Below are positions 12,601 to 24,600 of a stretch of 64,000 bases of DNA, one piece after another. The notes under the pieces are model-generated. The model did not search any database. It had not been told where the DNA came from and saw only the letters and a list, made by a program, of their open reading frames with translations. How positions within the stretch are numbered: position 1 is the stretch's first letter; the number at the start of each line of letters is the position of its first letter. Where the stretch lies: positions 293,043,973 through 293,107,972 of the forward strand of contig JARDYH010000002.1 in assembly GCA_029215795.1 (NCBI GenBank), given 5' to 3'. This DNA comes from Anniella stebbinsi. Its lineage: Eukaryota > Chordata > Lepidosauria > Squamata > Anniellidae. Position numbers and translations under genes: made by a program.

Positions 12601-15600
12601 ACGAAGGCTGCATAGAGGGCACCCCCTGGGGTGGATGTGTATTTTTCGACTAGATGTTGCATAATAAGTCCATGCTCCACTGTGGAACGCTCGGCCCTAA
12701 ATCCGGCCTGCTCATCTTCTATGAGATTTTCCTGCTCTAGTCAATCCCGCAGTTTTTCCAGTAATGAGAAGCATACATTTTGCTAACAACATTCAACAGG
12801 CTAATAGGTCTATAATTTGCAGGATTTGATCTGTCACCTTTTTTATATATTGGGATGATAGTAGCAAGGCCCCAATCTTCAGGCATAAGAGCTGATTGAT
12901 CGATACTCGTAAATAGAGCCGCCAACACTGGGGCCCACCATTCTAAGTTTGATTTAAATACTTCGGGGGGGATGTTATCATTCCCCGGTGCCTTGCCTGT
13001 TCTAAGTTTTGATATAAGGCATTTTATTTCCGAAGCAGTAACCGGAGGCCATTCTGGGAGGTTGCCTATGTTGGCCTGGTTTCTCTGGTGGCCCATACTC
13101 CCCAATCCATAAATATTTTTATAGTGGGCTTCCCACAGCTTCGGCGAAATATGAAGCTCTGCTTTTGTAACAGCATTTGGCCATCCCTTCGCCACCAATT
13201 TCCAGAAAGAGGCTGAATTTTTCTCCCTAGATGCTGTTATTAAATGTCTCCACGCCTCTCTCTGTGCTTGGTTTTTTTTCTCCTAATTAGTTTTTTATAA
13301 CTCTTCTTCAACTCAAACCATTCAGGCGGTAAAGCCACCAAATTTTCCTTTCTATACCCTCTATATTTTTCCACCAAGATATGTTTCATAGTTTTACATT
13401 CCATATCAAACCACTGTTTAGATTTAAACTGGGAGTTAGATTTATTTCCTACTCTCTTTTGGTTTAAATGGTTTTGTAGGGCTGAAATCAGAGCGTGAAA
13501 AGCTTCCAAAACAGACTCTGCAGTTTTTGCTTGTAACAATGCCTTACGTTGGAGAAGGGAACTATCAGTATGCAATAGATGATTTATCTCCTTATCCACC
13601 CTTGGTGTCCATCTAATGCGGGAACTTCTTATTTCAATGTCACCGGACTGAGTGGAGTTATAGTTTGTAAGTAACCTTTGATTATCACATTTTAGTGACA
13701 AAACCAAGGGTAGATGATCACTTTCAATGTTGTTTCCCACCTCACATCTAGTCACCCTCGCAAATAGTTCAGGGGACACGATGAAGTAGTCAACGGTAGA
13801 AGCTCCTAAACATGAGAGGAAAGTGTATTCACCATTTCTATCTCCTTCCACATTGCCATTTACAATAACAAGATTTAGTCTATTTATCATTTGCATAAGA
13901 CATAATCCAGCAAAATTGCAACCCCTATCTTTGGCCTGCCTCATCGGGAATGTTATCATATCATCTGTTGTGGGAGGGAGGACATGAAAATATGAAAACA
14001 GAGCCTCCTCATTTTGTCCCGTTCTGGCGTTGAAATCACCTGCCAATAGAATTGAGACATCTGGGTATAAAGCTATCTGCCTTGCCACATAGTCTTCTAA
14101 CCTACTCCAGGTGTCCTTCACCTGTTTCTTCTGACACTGGGGAGGGAGATAGACATTTATAATCAGCACATTTATTCGCGGAAGCTTGATGATCAAAGCG
14201 TTTGCAAGTCCGAGAAGGGGTTCAAGGTTAATTGTCCCAGCATAAATACTTGTTGAGACCATAAGTGAGAGTCCCCCTTTGGGGCGCCCGCCCTTTATAC
14301 TTGGGTTTGCTTTTAGTGTAAGAGCTGTGTATCCATTCAAGGCTATATCCTCTGTGTCCCAAGTCTCCTGTAATAGTATTATGTCATGTTTTTGAATGAA
14401 ATCCAAGAAGCTTAAATCTCCGTTTCCTTTTCCACCCTGCGATGTTCCATGAAAGTATTTTCAGTTGAGAGTTTGAGCAACCTGAATCTTGTCATGTTAA
14501 GTTTTGATGACTTGGAGACTTTATGATAGGCCCTCTATTATTAACTGGATTCAGTGACTTAGGCCTTAAATCATTCACATATTCAATTCCTTCAGTTGGT
14601 AGCTCAATAACACTAACATTTGAAATCACTGATCCCACAGCATCAAATTTCCTACATGTTGTTTCTTTTCTCCGCTTCTTGGGTGATCCGATTTCTTCCT
14701 CGTCAAGAAATCTCATCTCTGTCCATGCACACTCACACACCCCTCCACACTTTTACCCTACATGTGAGCAGGCAAACACCTGCACAGGGCTATGATTAAT
14801 ATAGGAAAGGAGGAGACATGAAATTGGAGCATCAACTGTAATACATAATTCCAGCCTTGGATGGAGTTATTACCACGTCTCTGGGAGAAATGGGGACCAT
14901 AACGACAGGTATAATATTACACTGATTAACTCCTGATCTTTAGCCACAAGCACAGCACTCAGTGTATCTGACTGGAAAACAGCCCACAAGTTCTTCATCT
15001 GGCCATTAAAATTTGTTTGCTAAAAATTTCAATAATATTTACTGAACTATCTTCTTTCTATAGAAAGCCCTGTATGTACTTGATTATTCTACCCTGCTAC
15101 AAGGATACTGGCATAATCCAATATAAGAGAACACATCAGTTTTTTCCTGACTGAACTGCTTACTTCAAGTGAGACAACTTTATCATTTCAATGGCTGGTT
15201 CATCACTGCCTCGCTCCCCACGAAATGCAATGCTTCTACCTAAAACACAAAAGAGATAAGGTAGCCGATACAAGTAAAGCCACTGCAACTGTCCTGTCAA
15301 ATACTGTTTCTTTAATCACACTGTTCATCTTGTCTTTTCAGCCCGAAGCTGCATGTTCAGTCTCTGGTGCCCGTGATAACCATTATAATAACTTTCTGTG
15401 TCATGAATATAGCGTAAATTGAGATATTGAACATGAAACATTACTAGAGTTTTGGTTCCAAGCCTTCCCGTCATTCACACTCCTTTCGTTCTGCTTTCCA
15501 CAAACACAAATCCTCCAATTTAACCTGTGTTTTATCCAAGTTTTCAAGTCTTTTTGATTTAAAACAACAAGCATTCTCCCTGATGTTAGGCTAACTCAAT

Positions 15601-18600
15601 CTGTTCAAAATTATAACAGCAGTCCAATCAGAACTAAATCCTGAAAAAGACTCCAATGTGTCTTATCCATGCTCAAGCACAGGATTTCAACTATATGGAT
15701 TAGATTAGAACACTTCCAACTATATGGTTCCTTTATTTTAGGAAACAAGAAGTCCTGTAGAGAGCTGGATGTTAAACATGTGGATACCAGCACAAATGGC
15801 ATTTAAAAATACATTTACTTGTACAGGCATGAATTTATTTTCCAAACTGTGTCAGGATTATTATTTTTGTGGCTCTTTCCCCACCATATTAAATAGCATT
15901 ACACTGTTACACTGTACTTTTAAAATATTGTGCGGAAGCTATTTCAGAAAATGAAAGAGATGTTTCCATTATCATTACCAGCTTGTAAAATCATTTTTTC
16001 TTTTGGTGGTAAATTTCTTTATTTTGTGGGAACATCAAAGGAAGCATAAGTAGCAGCCTGCCCATGGAGAAAAATTAGATCTCAAGTGATCCAATATTTT
16101 CAGATTTATTCTTTCAATATATCCCATGGTTATAAAACAGCAAGGACATTTTAAGTCTGAATTCATCTGGGTAAGCTTTTTAAAATTGAGAAATATGTTG
16201 AACATACTACAGGAATTACAATAAATTGTGAAGCTTGTTACTAGGAAGCATATTCTACCAAGTTGTTAAGAAAAATTAAAGACAGAAGGCATTAGCCATC
16301 TGAGCCGGGCCATAAGAATTCTGTTCAGTTCAATGGACTTGGGCAAGGCCATTAAGCTAATATCATGAATATAGGAACAAGTGAAAGCCAGTTGTGGTGT
16401 AGTGGTTAGACTCTTTGGATTCTAGCCTCCACTAGGCCATGAAGCTCACAGGGTGACTTTGAGCCAGTTAATGACTCTTAGTTTAACCTACCTCACATGG
16501 CTGTTGTGCGGATAAAAACGGAGAGAAGGAGGACCTTGCATTCCTTGCATGAGGAAAAAAGGCAGGATATAAATGTAATAAGAAAAAATAAAAGTGTGGT
16601 GCAAGTGGATATATTGTTATTTTTAAGCATGAAATCCAGCTTCAAATCCCAGCTCAGCCAAGTATTTCTCAAATTGAAGGTACTGGACACCACCAGCAGG
16701 AGGAGCAAACACTTATGCATATCTTACTGTTAATAGGCCTATAATAAATTAAAACAGGGTTCCCCGAATTGTGAACTTATGACCCAATGTGCACATAATG
16801 CTGACAATTCCTGGTTTGTTTAACCATGTGTGAGTAAAATGACAAGCTGTGTGCTCATCACTTTAATTTTCAATAAACAAACCAGGAGACTCATTCCATG
16901 ATGTGTTAACCTGGAAACTATAGAGTTAATTCTGTGTTAAACAACTCAGAATGAACCTTGGAATTGCCCATTGTGTGGTACTGGGTTAATTCTGGGTTGT
17001 TTAACTTACAGTTTCCAGGTTTCCATGTCACAGAACAACCCAGGAATGGGTGCTTTGCTCATTTGCAGCAGTTCCTGGGTTAAAGGAATTGCCCCTATTA
17101 TGTGCAAATTGGGTCACAATCTCTTTGAGACTGCTGGACTGGAAGAGTGGAGCCACACATTTCTCACTGCTAACAGACCATTATTTTCAAATTGTGCAGA
17201 AAAAGGGTGCAGTAATGTGTATGCATTTTGTGTGATTTAGAAGCAATGTAGGAGTGTGGTGGATATCTCTGATGAGGGAGCTGAGTTTCGGAAATGCAAT
17301 AGATTTAGACTATCATGATTTCATAAAGTTTGAGAACTGCTGAGTTAGCTGGATGTTTAAACTAGAGCTGAATTTATTTGTATTCTCAGATGAAGTTAAA
17401 ATGTAGGCAGCTTTAATAATGCTCAATCTTTTTGCTGACAATGGCAATTTCTTCTCATTTATACCCTGAAGATGATTCATGAAATAAACGTGCCAAGCTA
17501 AGATCATCTAAAATGTTTTGAATTCCAGTTTCAAATAGTTACATTAAGCATCCTGCTCAATTATTCCACATCTGCCATTCAAACATACTCAAAGCCAATA
17601 GACAAGAGTTTACACAAGCCAACATCACCCAGGTATTATATCTCACTTATATGAGGGTGTGCAGTTTTAAATATTTTTATATTGTTATTTTATGTTTTTT
17701 GATTGCTGTACACCACTTTGATGATTTTAGCAGATAGATAACCCTAAAAAAGCCCAATCAATCAATTAATCAATCTTGCCATCAACTGGTATGCTACACA
17801 ATATATTTACCTGTGGGAAGATCAACCAACTGCAGCTCATTTCTTACAAGCCCCAGATTATTAGGTGTTGATGTGGCAAAAGAAAGGAAGCTGGTCAAGC
17901 TTGTCCACTCAATGCCCCTGTCAGAGAAGAATATATATGAAGTACATTATAAACTATTTGAGTTTATAGGAAATGTTGCAGGTTAATGGTGTGGGGAAAA
18001 ATTGCTTAATTAGCAGTGAGGAGGGGAAAAAACAGAACAACCGCTGAAGCAATCAATGCTCCCCTTGAAAAAGAAAAGGTGACTGCCACACTGCAATACG
18101 GACGATGTTAATATGACTCATCACAGAAAGATAAGCACTCTTTTGTACCCATAATGCAAGTTTATGTGAACACTACAGAACACCAACATATACAAAATTT
18201 CAAGTAAATGGACATCATTTTCTATTTAGAAATTATTATTTGGAATTACTATTTAGAAATTACTTCCAAATATACTATAGTGTGAGAGAAAAATAGTGAT
18301 TTTTTTGCCTCTGTTATTATGCAGCCCAAAGTAAGTTTGTGGTCTGAATTGTCACCACTGAAACAATGTCCTTATACAAAGCAAGGTGCAGCCATATCTG
18401 GAACACTGTGTGCAGTTCTGGTCACCTCATTTCAAGAAGGACACCATTAAGTTGGAAAAGGTCCAGAAAAAGGCAACTCAAATGATCAATATTTGGGGCT
18501 ATTCAGATTTCTTAAAAAAGGAGAGTTATATACAGTTTCATTAAAATTAAGCATGGCACAGAGTGCGCAGAATTTTCTCACCCTCTCATATAATGCTAAA

Positions 18601-21600
18601 ATTCAGGGTTACTAAATGGAATTGGGTGGTAGTAGGTTCATGGCAGACAAAAGGATGTAGTTCACCAACGCCACATTTATTTTTTGGGAATTTTGTTTCA
18701 TAGTCATGTTTGATGTTCTACTTTAAACTGGGTTTAGATAACTGTATGGAGCATAGGTGTTATAGCTAACTGAAATCTTAAGAATAACAGAAGTGATAGC
18801 TAACTGAAATCTCAAGAATAAGCGGCAATACATACTTAACTCTCGGTTTTGTGAAAATGAGGTGAGGAGGCAATCAGCAGAAGGCTATTCACTCTAATAC
18901 ACTATTTGTGGTTTTCTTAGAGCCATCTGGGTGGCAATGTTCGGAACAGGATGGTGACCCAGTTGGGCACTGGTCTAATCCAAAACAGCTCTTTTTGTGT
19001 TTAAAGGAGTTATCATGTGTGTCATTAAAAGTGAATGTAAAAAAAAATATTGTTTTTAAAATGTAGGACTGTCTTTCCTCCCCAGCATCAATATGGTAAG
19101 AATAGCAGTAATCTCCATTTTGGAGAAGATATTTAAAATAAATTACTTTTCTTTGAATTACGTTGAAATTTATTTCGATTACTTGATTTGTGCCTTTATA
19201 TTATGAAACAAAATTATTACATAAATTTTGGATTGCTAGTTTTCTGTTCGCAATTAACAAAGCAATAGAAATTATTGTTGTTCAACAAAACCTGAAACTA
19301 TCTATCATTAATGGTTGCTTATTCCAGTCTACTCCTATGCAAGTTTACTCAGCAGTTGTTGTGAGGGTCACTCCACACATCAATTCCTTTACAACACCAC
19401 CTTCCTGATCATCAAATGGTGTAATCAGGAGCACCCTATGAGCTCACACATTGCTCCCTGTGCTCACAGAAATCTTCTCTGGTTTATTTTTATAGACCAG
19501 TGATAGAATCAAACTGGGATACAAGTAGTTATTTTATAGATGTTGTTTCTTTTAGATTGCTTCTAGTATGTTTATTCTTTGTTTTAACTGTTTTGTTGGC
19601 TTTTGATCTTTATGGAAGCCACCCTGGGAATTTATTTGTAGGGCAGGGTAATTATGCCTGTAAAAAATAGTTTATCCATAATCACAGTTAACTACTAATC
19701 CAGAGAATGAAACCAACTTCTAATCCTGGTTACTAACTCTGGTTTAGAAGCTAACTACAATTAGGGTAACTACTTCTAGGCTGTAAATACTGACCCATAG
19801 TTTATGTTTACAGAGAACAGACAAGGGAAGAAGAGGAGAAGGTATGGATGGCCAAATCTATCAACTTCAGTTTCTGATTTGTCCAGTCTTAAATCCATTC
19901 AGTCCTTTTTCCAAAATTGTTTGCTGCTTTAAAAGTCTGCACGAAATTTCATAGGCATTTCATTCACATTTTTCCAATATATAATATACACAACTTTGGA
20001 AGTGGTTTTCCTCAATATAGTGATGTATAATATACATTTTTGTATATGTTTTTTGTTCAGAGAACTACGTCATAATCTGTTTTTCTAGTTTGCATATTGA
20101 GTTGCGAATGCGAGTTTGATAAATTCTCCTCAACACGCAAACTGAATGAAATTCTCCATCCCTAGGGAAAGTAGAAAACGGGCTCATGCCCCAACTGAGA
20201 CCAGCAGCATGGAGCTGAAACCAGACATTTACAAATTGCTGCAAAATACATTAGCATGACACTGGAGTTTCTCAGTCAACAAGTGACAGGTGGACATAAT
20301 GCATGAATTCCTAGATCCATGTACAGCATCCACAGAATTTCCATACCAATCATAAATTGTGTAGCTGCCTTGTGTCCTAAGCAAGCATATTTGGGATCAC
20401 GGCCTTAAGGATTCAGTCCAAACCCACTGGGCATTTAGATGGATTGTTGTGTTAGAGAAGAGTACTTGATTGTTGGGCTCCTGATAGTACCAAATAATGA
20501 ACTTATGTGCACATTTGGGAATTTGAGAAACTGCCGTGGGCACCACCACAAAATGGCTCCCACAGAGGACGTGTCTAGTCACATAATGGCTGCCATGGGA
20601 GTTTGGCTAAGTGAAAAGTGAACTAAAGAAGTGGGTGGGAGATAAAAATAGTAGAGGCTGAGAGAGGGGGAATCAGCAAAACAAAGGGGCCAAGAAAGAG
20701 CAAGGCTAGAGACTAGGAGGGAGAGAAACATTAAGCTAAGGGGGGAATAGCGAAACAAGAGGATCGGAGGGAGGGGGAAATAGCAAGACAAATGGGGTAG
20801 GCAGTAGAGAAAAAGCAAGGAGAGAAAGAAGACTGCCCTAACATTTTCCACGTTTTTAATTCTTCCCCTCCCCCCCTTTTTTTTAAAGGAGCAGGAAAGG
20901 AGAACGTCACAGGCACTGTTGGAAGTCAACATGGCACCCGTGGGCACCACGTTGGGGATCCCAGCTTACAACATGAATACTCATGATTAAGAACAAAAAC
21001 CTACAAAGGAAGTTTCAAGCACACACCACCCATTTGCCATTTTTGCTACACACGTATTGTGCGGAATCTGGGAAAATGGAACACTTCATTCTGACCATCC
21101 TGCTGTGTTTTAATAAAAGGCTGGCACAGAAATATAATTCCATGCTGGGTAAAGTATGACCCACTTAGTTGCATTGAGAGTTAGGTGCACATCTGCTTAA
21201 AAAAGCTTGTCGAAGTTTTGCTTTTGTTACTGTCCTTTGAATAAAAGGTGCCAGAAATTTGTTCGCAACATTAAATCAGAGTAAGTGTTACAGTTCCAAT
21301 GCACAAGTTCAGAAGCAGACTCTTCTATTTCCATTTTTCAGGTAAGTTGTCATGAAGACTACCTGCGCTACTCATTGGACCCAATTCAGAGTTTCACTAG
21401 GTTAGTTTTATGGACTACACCTATACTTTAAAAGGCTATAAGGCTCGTGGATTTTTATATACAACGCAATTTGTAACAGCCACTTTAATGGAAGTAAGGG
21501 ATTGAGAGAAGCAGAGTTTCACAGCTTCAAAACCTCCAAGTAACCCAAGGTGACCTACTTTAAAAGTCACTCTTCATTGTGAAATTGATATAGTCTCAAT

Positions 21601-24600
21601 GGTTCTGGTACATAAATAGGACTAGGAGGGGTGATCTAATGTGCATGTGTACATACATGCGTACACATACGCACATTCACGGGTTCACACACACAAAACT
21701 TCAATGCATTCACTGAAGTTCCACAGAGCTTTAGATAGATGCATCAACAGGGCAGAATAGTAAATAAATTCGCCACTTCTCCCTAATCTATAGCTGATTC
21801 AACTAAGCAGTTTCTAACCTGGCACAGCATTCTCCCCGAACAGGTAATCCAGATTTAAAGACAAAGAATATTCTTACTGGAATTCCATAGTGCAAGTCCT
21901 ACTTGTAAAATTGGGAAATTGGGAAGTGAGGGAGAACACAGAGCAGCATTTTTCCAATAGTGGTGTTATTTATCATGGGCTCTCTGGGGCAGATTTTTAG
22001 AGAACATGAAGGGCTGTAGAAGAGAAGGGAAAGCACTCTGTTCTATAGCCCTTCCCTGTTCTGCTGCATGATGCCTTCCAACAGCAGAGAAACACAAGCT
22101 GGATAACACATGTTCAGAATATGAGAGGAGACATGCAGAATTGGACCAAATGTCCATCTAGTGCAGTATGCTGTTTCCAACAGTGCCCAGGAAGATGCCT
22201 AAAGCAATCCCACAAACAGCACATAACATTTCATTTTCACAGGTAATACTGTCTCTGAATATGGAGATTCAAACTTATACTCAACTAATTTGCCTCAGCT
22301 CTTTGCACAATCATCTCAGGCTATCACGCTTCTCGTAGAGGTGAATTACGTAAGTTAAATTATACCTCCTGCTAGTATCCCATCAGCCTTTGCAGATGAA
22401 AAATCTATCCTGTCAGCCGGACTAGAGCAGCAGCCACTGCTTTGATGGCTCTTTCCTTGCGACTCTGTGGCTGATGAAATAACCAATGGTGGTTGAGGAA
22501 ATGACCAATGGTGCTCTCCACACAAGATAACCAATGGTGGTTCAAATAGCGAGCTCTGCATTGTGCTGGCTTTTTTGTGTTGATTATTTCAGCCAAACAA
22601 CCAACTGTCAGTTAAAAAACTCCCACCACACAACACAATAACCCACAGTGGCTTAAATAACCAACTGTAGACTATTTAAACCACTGTTGGTTATTGTGTT
22701 GTCTGAACCCAGTCTGTGTTCTAAACTAAAAAGCTCCAGATATTTGAGTCCAGGGGTGGCCCTCCAGATGTTGTTGGACTACAGCTCCTATCATTCCCAA
22801 CCATTGGCCATGGGGCTGATGGGAGTAAGTCCAACCGCATCTGGAGGGCCACAGGTTCCCTACCCGTGCTTTAGCTTTCTCCTCATAAGATGGCCATGTT
22901 TCAAGCAAAAGGCAATGTTTCAAAAATATCGCTCTAAATATGCAAACTTGCTCATGCAACATTAATTACAAGGCAGCCACCCTACTTTATTTTTTTCATA
23001 CAATCATTCCTCCATATCAGGGAGCATGGAGAAACCTCAGCACAGATGAAATACATGGTCTTCGGTGGTCAGCAGCTCTTCCAGTGATCATGGTGGATGG
23101 AAAGGCTGTCCCTTCCTCACTGGTGTAGCAACCTGTCTCTGGCATCATCAGGGTGTTGGAGGAAGATAAATGAAGGTAGGAATTGATGTCTGAATGGTAC
23201 ACAAGTTTTTTAAAAAGTGGATAGGTAGAAGGTAAATTTCCAGATGTTTTGGACTTCAGCTTTCATAAGCTACTGTCAACGGCCAGAAATAGTGGGAGTT
23301 GAAGTCCAAAATACCTGGAGATCTACCTTTTGCCCACCCTTGTTTTAAACTGTTTGCCCAAAAGCAATAATTATTCCAATATACAAAAAAGGCTCAAGGG
23401 ATGACCCATCAAATTTCCGCCCAATCAGTCTTCTGTCCACTGTCGGGAAACTGTATGCCGGATATCTAAACCAAAAACTAAATGAGTGGATCACCAGTAA
23501 GGGTATCCTTGGTCATGAACAGATAGGGTTTAGGGCGGGCAGTTCAACTTTGGATCATGCCGTAGTGCTGGTCCATCTTGCACAAAAATACATGACACCT
23601 AAGGGCGGGAAACTGTTTGCTGCTTTTATAGATCTCAAAGCACCGCGTGATCGTCTATGGGAGAAATTGAAGCTGTATTGACATTGAAGCTAGACTGCTT
23701 TTTTTGATCCAGTCGCTCTACACTAATACAACAACCCAAGTTCGCTGCTCAAGACAGGGACATGTAACTAAGGAGATATTAGCTACAAGGGGGGGTGAAA
23801 CAAGGATGTGTATTAGCTCCTACTCTCTTTAACTTATACCTTGCTGACCTTCCAGTCTCGCTGGCCTCTATATCCTCTCTATATCCCCCCAAAAATCAGA
23901 CAAACAAAAGTCCCCATCTTATTATATGCGGACGATGTTATTTTAATATCCCAAACCAGGCTGGGACTTAAAAGATTATTAAACGGATTTGCAGATTACT
24001 GTGAAACAAATCTTTTAACTATTAACATTGCTAAATCCAAAGTGATTGTATTCTCAAAAAGGAAGGTAAGATATCTGTGGTCTATGGCAGGCAAGAGATC
24101 AGAGCAAGTGAATGCCTATAAATATTTGGGATTATGGTTCCATGAAGGTTTGAACTGGAAGTGCCATAAGAGGCACATAAAGGCAAAAGCAGAACAAAGA
24201 GGCAGAGCACTGACACGATTTTTTTTCACTAAAGGGGGGAACTCCATACCAGCAGTAGTCCAAGTTTACAAGTCAACTATAGTGCCACAAGTCCTGTATG
24301 GATCCCAAATATGGTTCCCTCTAACAAAAGGCACCTTGAAGGAATCCAAAATTCTTTTTTCAGGACAATTTTTGGTGTACCCAGATGTGTTGCAGGAGCT
24401 CCTTTAAATCTTGAAGCTGGCCTTAATTCCTTAAAATGCTTAGCCTGGGTTTACTCGGTGCATTACTGACTTCGTTACCACCTAGCAGTTTCTACTGACT
24501 CCCTTGTCTATAAAATACATTCTGACTCTTATGTATCATCTTGGTTAAAAGTAGTCACAAACAAAATCTCTAGTATAGGGCTATCAATCCTGCACCTCTA

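Larger units (their letters stand above)
11030..14723 (-). mobile_element. I-group (Ingi/Vingi-like) non-LTR retrotransposon with EN and RT, inactivated
   Basis: A 3.69-kb insertion antisense to nothing and cosense with WDR11. Order from the 5' end: a short N-terminal region with a PKKRRKE basic motif; an APE-type endonuclease (LSWNIAG, QETWD, LAGDFNARTG, DYFIVSP, SDHLPLVLSL); reverse transcriptase (PIYKKGDRSNPANYRPISLL, AFVDLRSAFD, RGVKQGCVLAP, LLYADDAVTLS); and a C-terminal CHCGTGDIETADHVLLHC zinc-knuckle-like motif. The 3' end carries AATAAAG and a short TATTG tandem tail. Defects: TGA at 14492-14494, frameshifts near 14407-14440, 13262-13285 and 12760-12775, and TGA at 12741-12743. The perfect 52-bp flanking duplication shows target-primed insertion. 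The clade is judged from the EN-RT-CCHC layout and the RRAFTLAKFNVLPS-type C-terminus from memory. I see no RNase H. Confidence 0.88.
9884..15163 (-). other. WDR11 intron 13
   Basis: Dominated by the 3.7-kb LINE at 11030-14723. The flanks contain a run of 12 C (10251-10262) and a G-rich GGGGGT repeat near 10354-10375. Otherwise unremarkable. Confidence 0.8.
15240..17810 (-). other. WDR11 intron 12
   Basis: Contains a tRNA-type SINE (16387-16590), a foldback element (16769-17120) and a LINE 3'-tail-like stretch (17640-17775). Otherwise AT-rich with nothing recognised. Confidence 0.8.

Noticed and set aside
11127..14406. Long open frames as a host gene
   Set aside because: Endonuclease and YADD reverse-transcriptase motifs, flanking 52-bp duplication and frameshifts identify a retrotransposon copy inside an intron.
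20579..20950. 123-codon minus-strand frame rich in Leu/Ser/Phe
   Set aside because: It is the complement of a purine-rich low-complexity tract.
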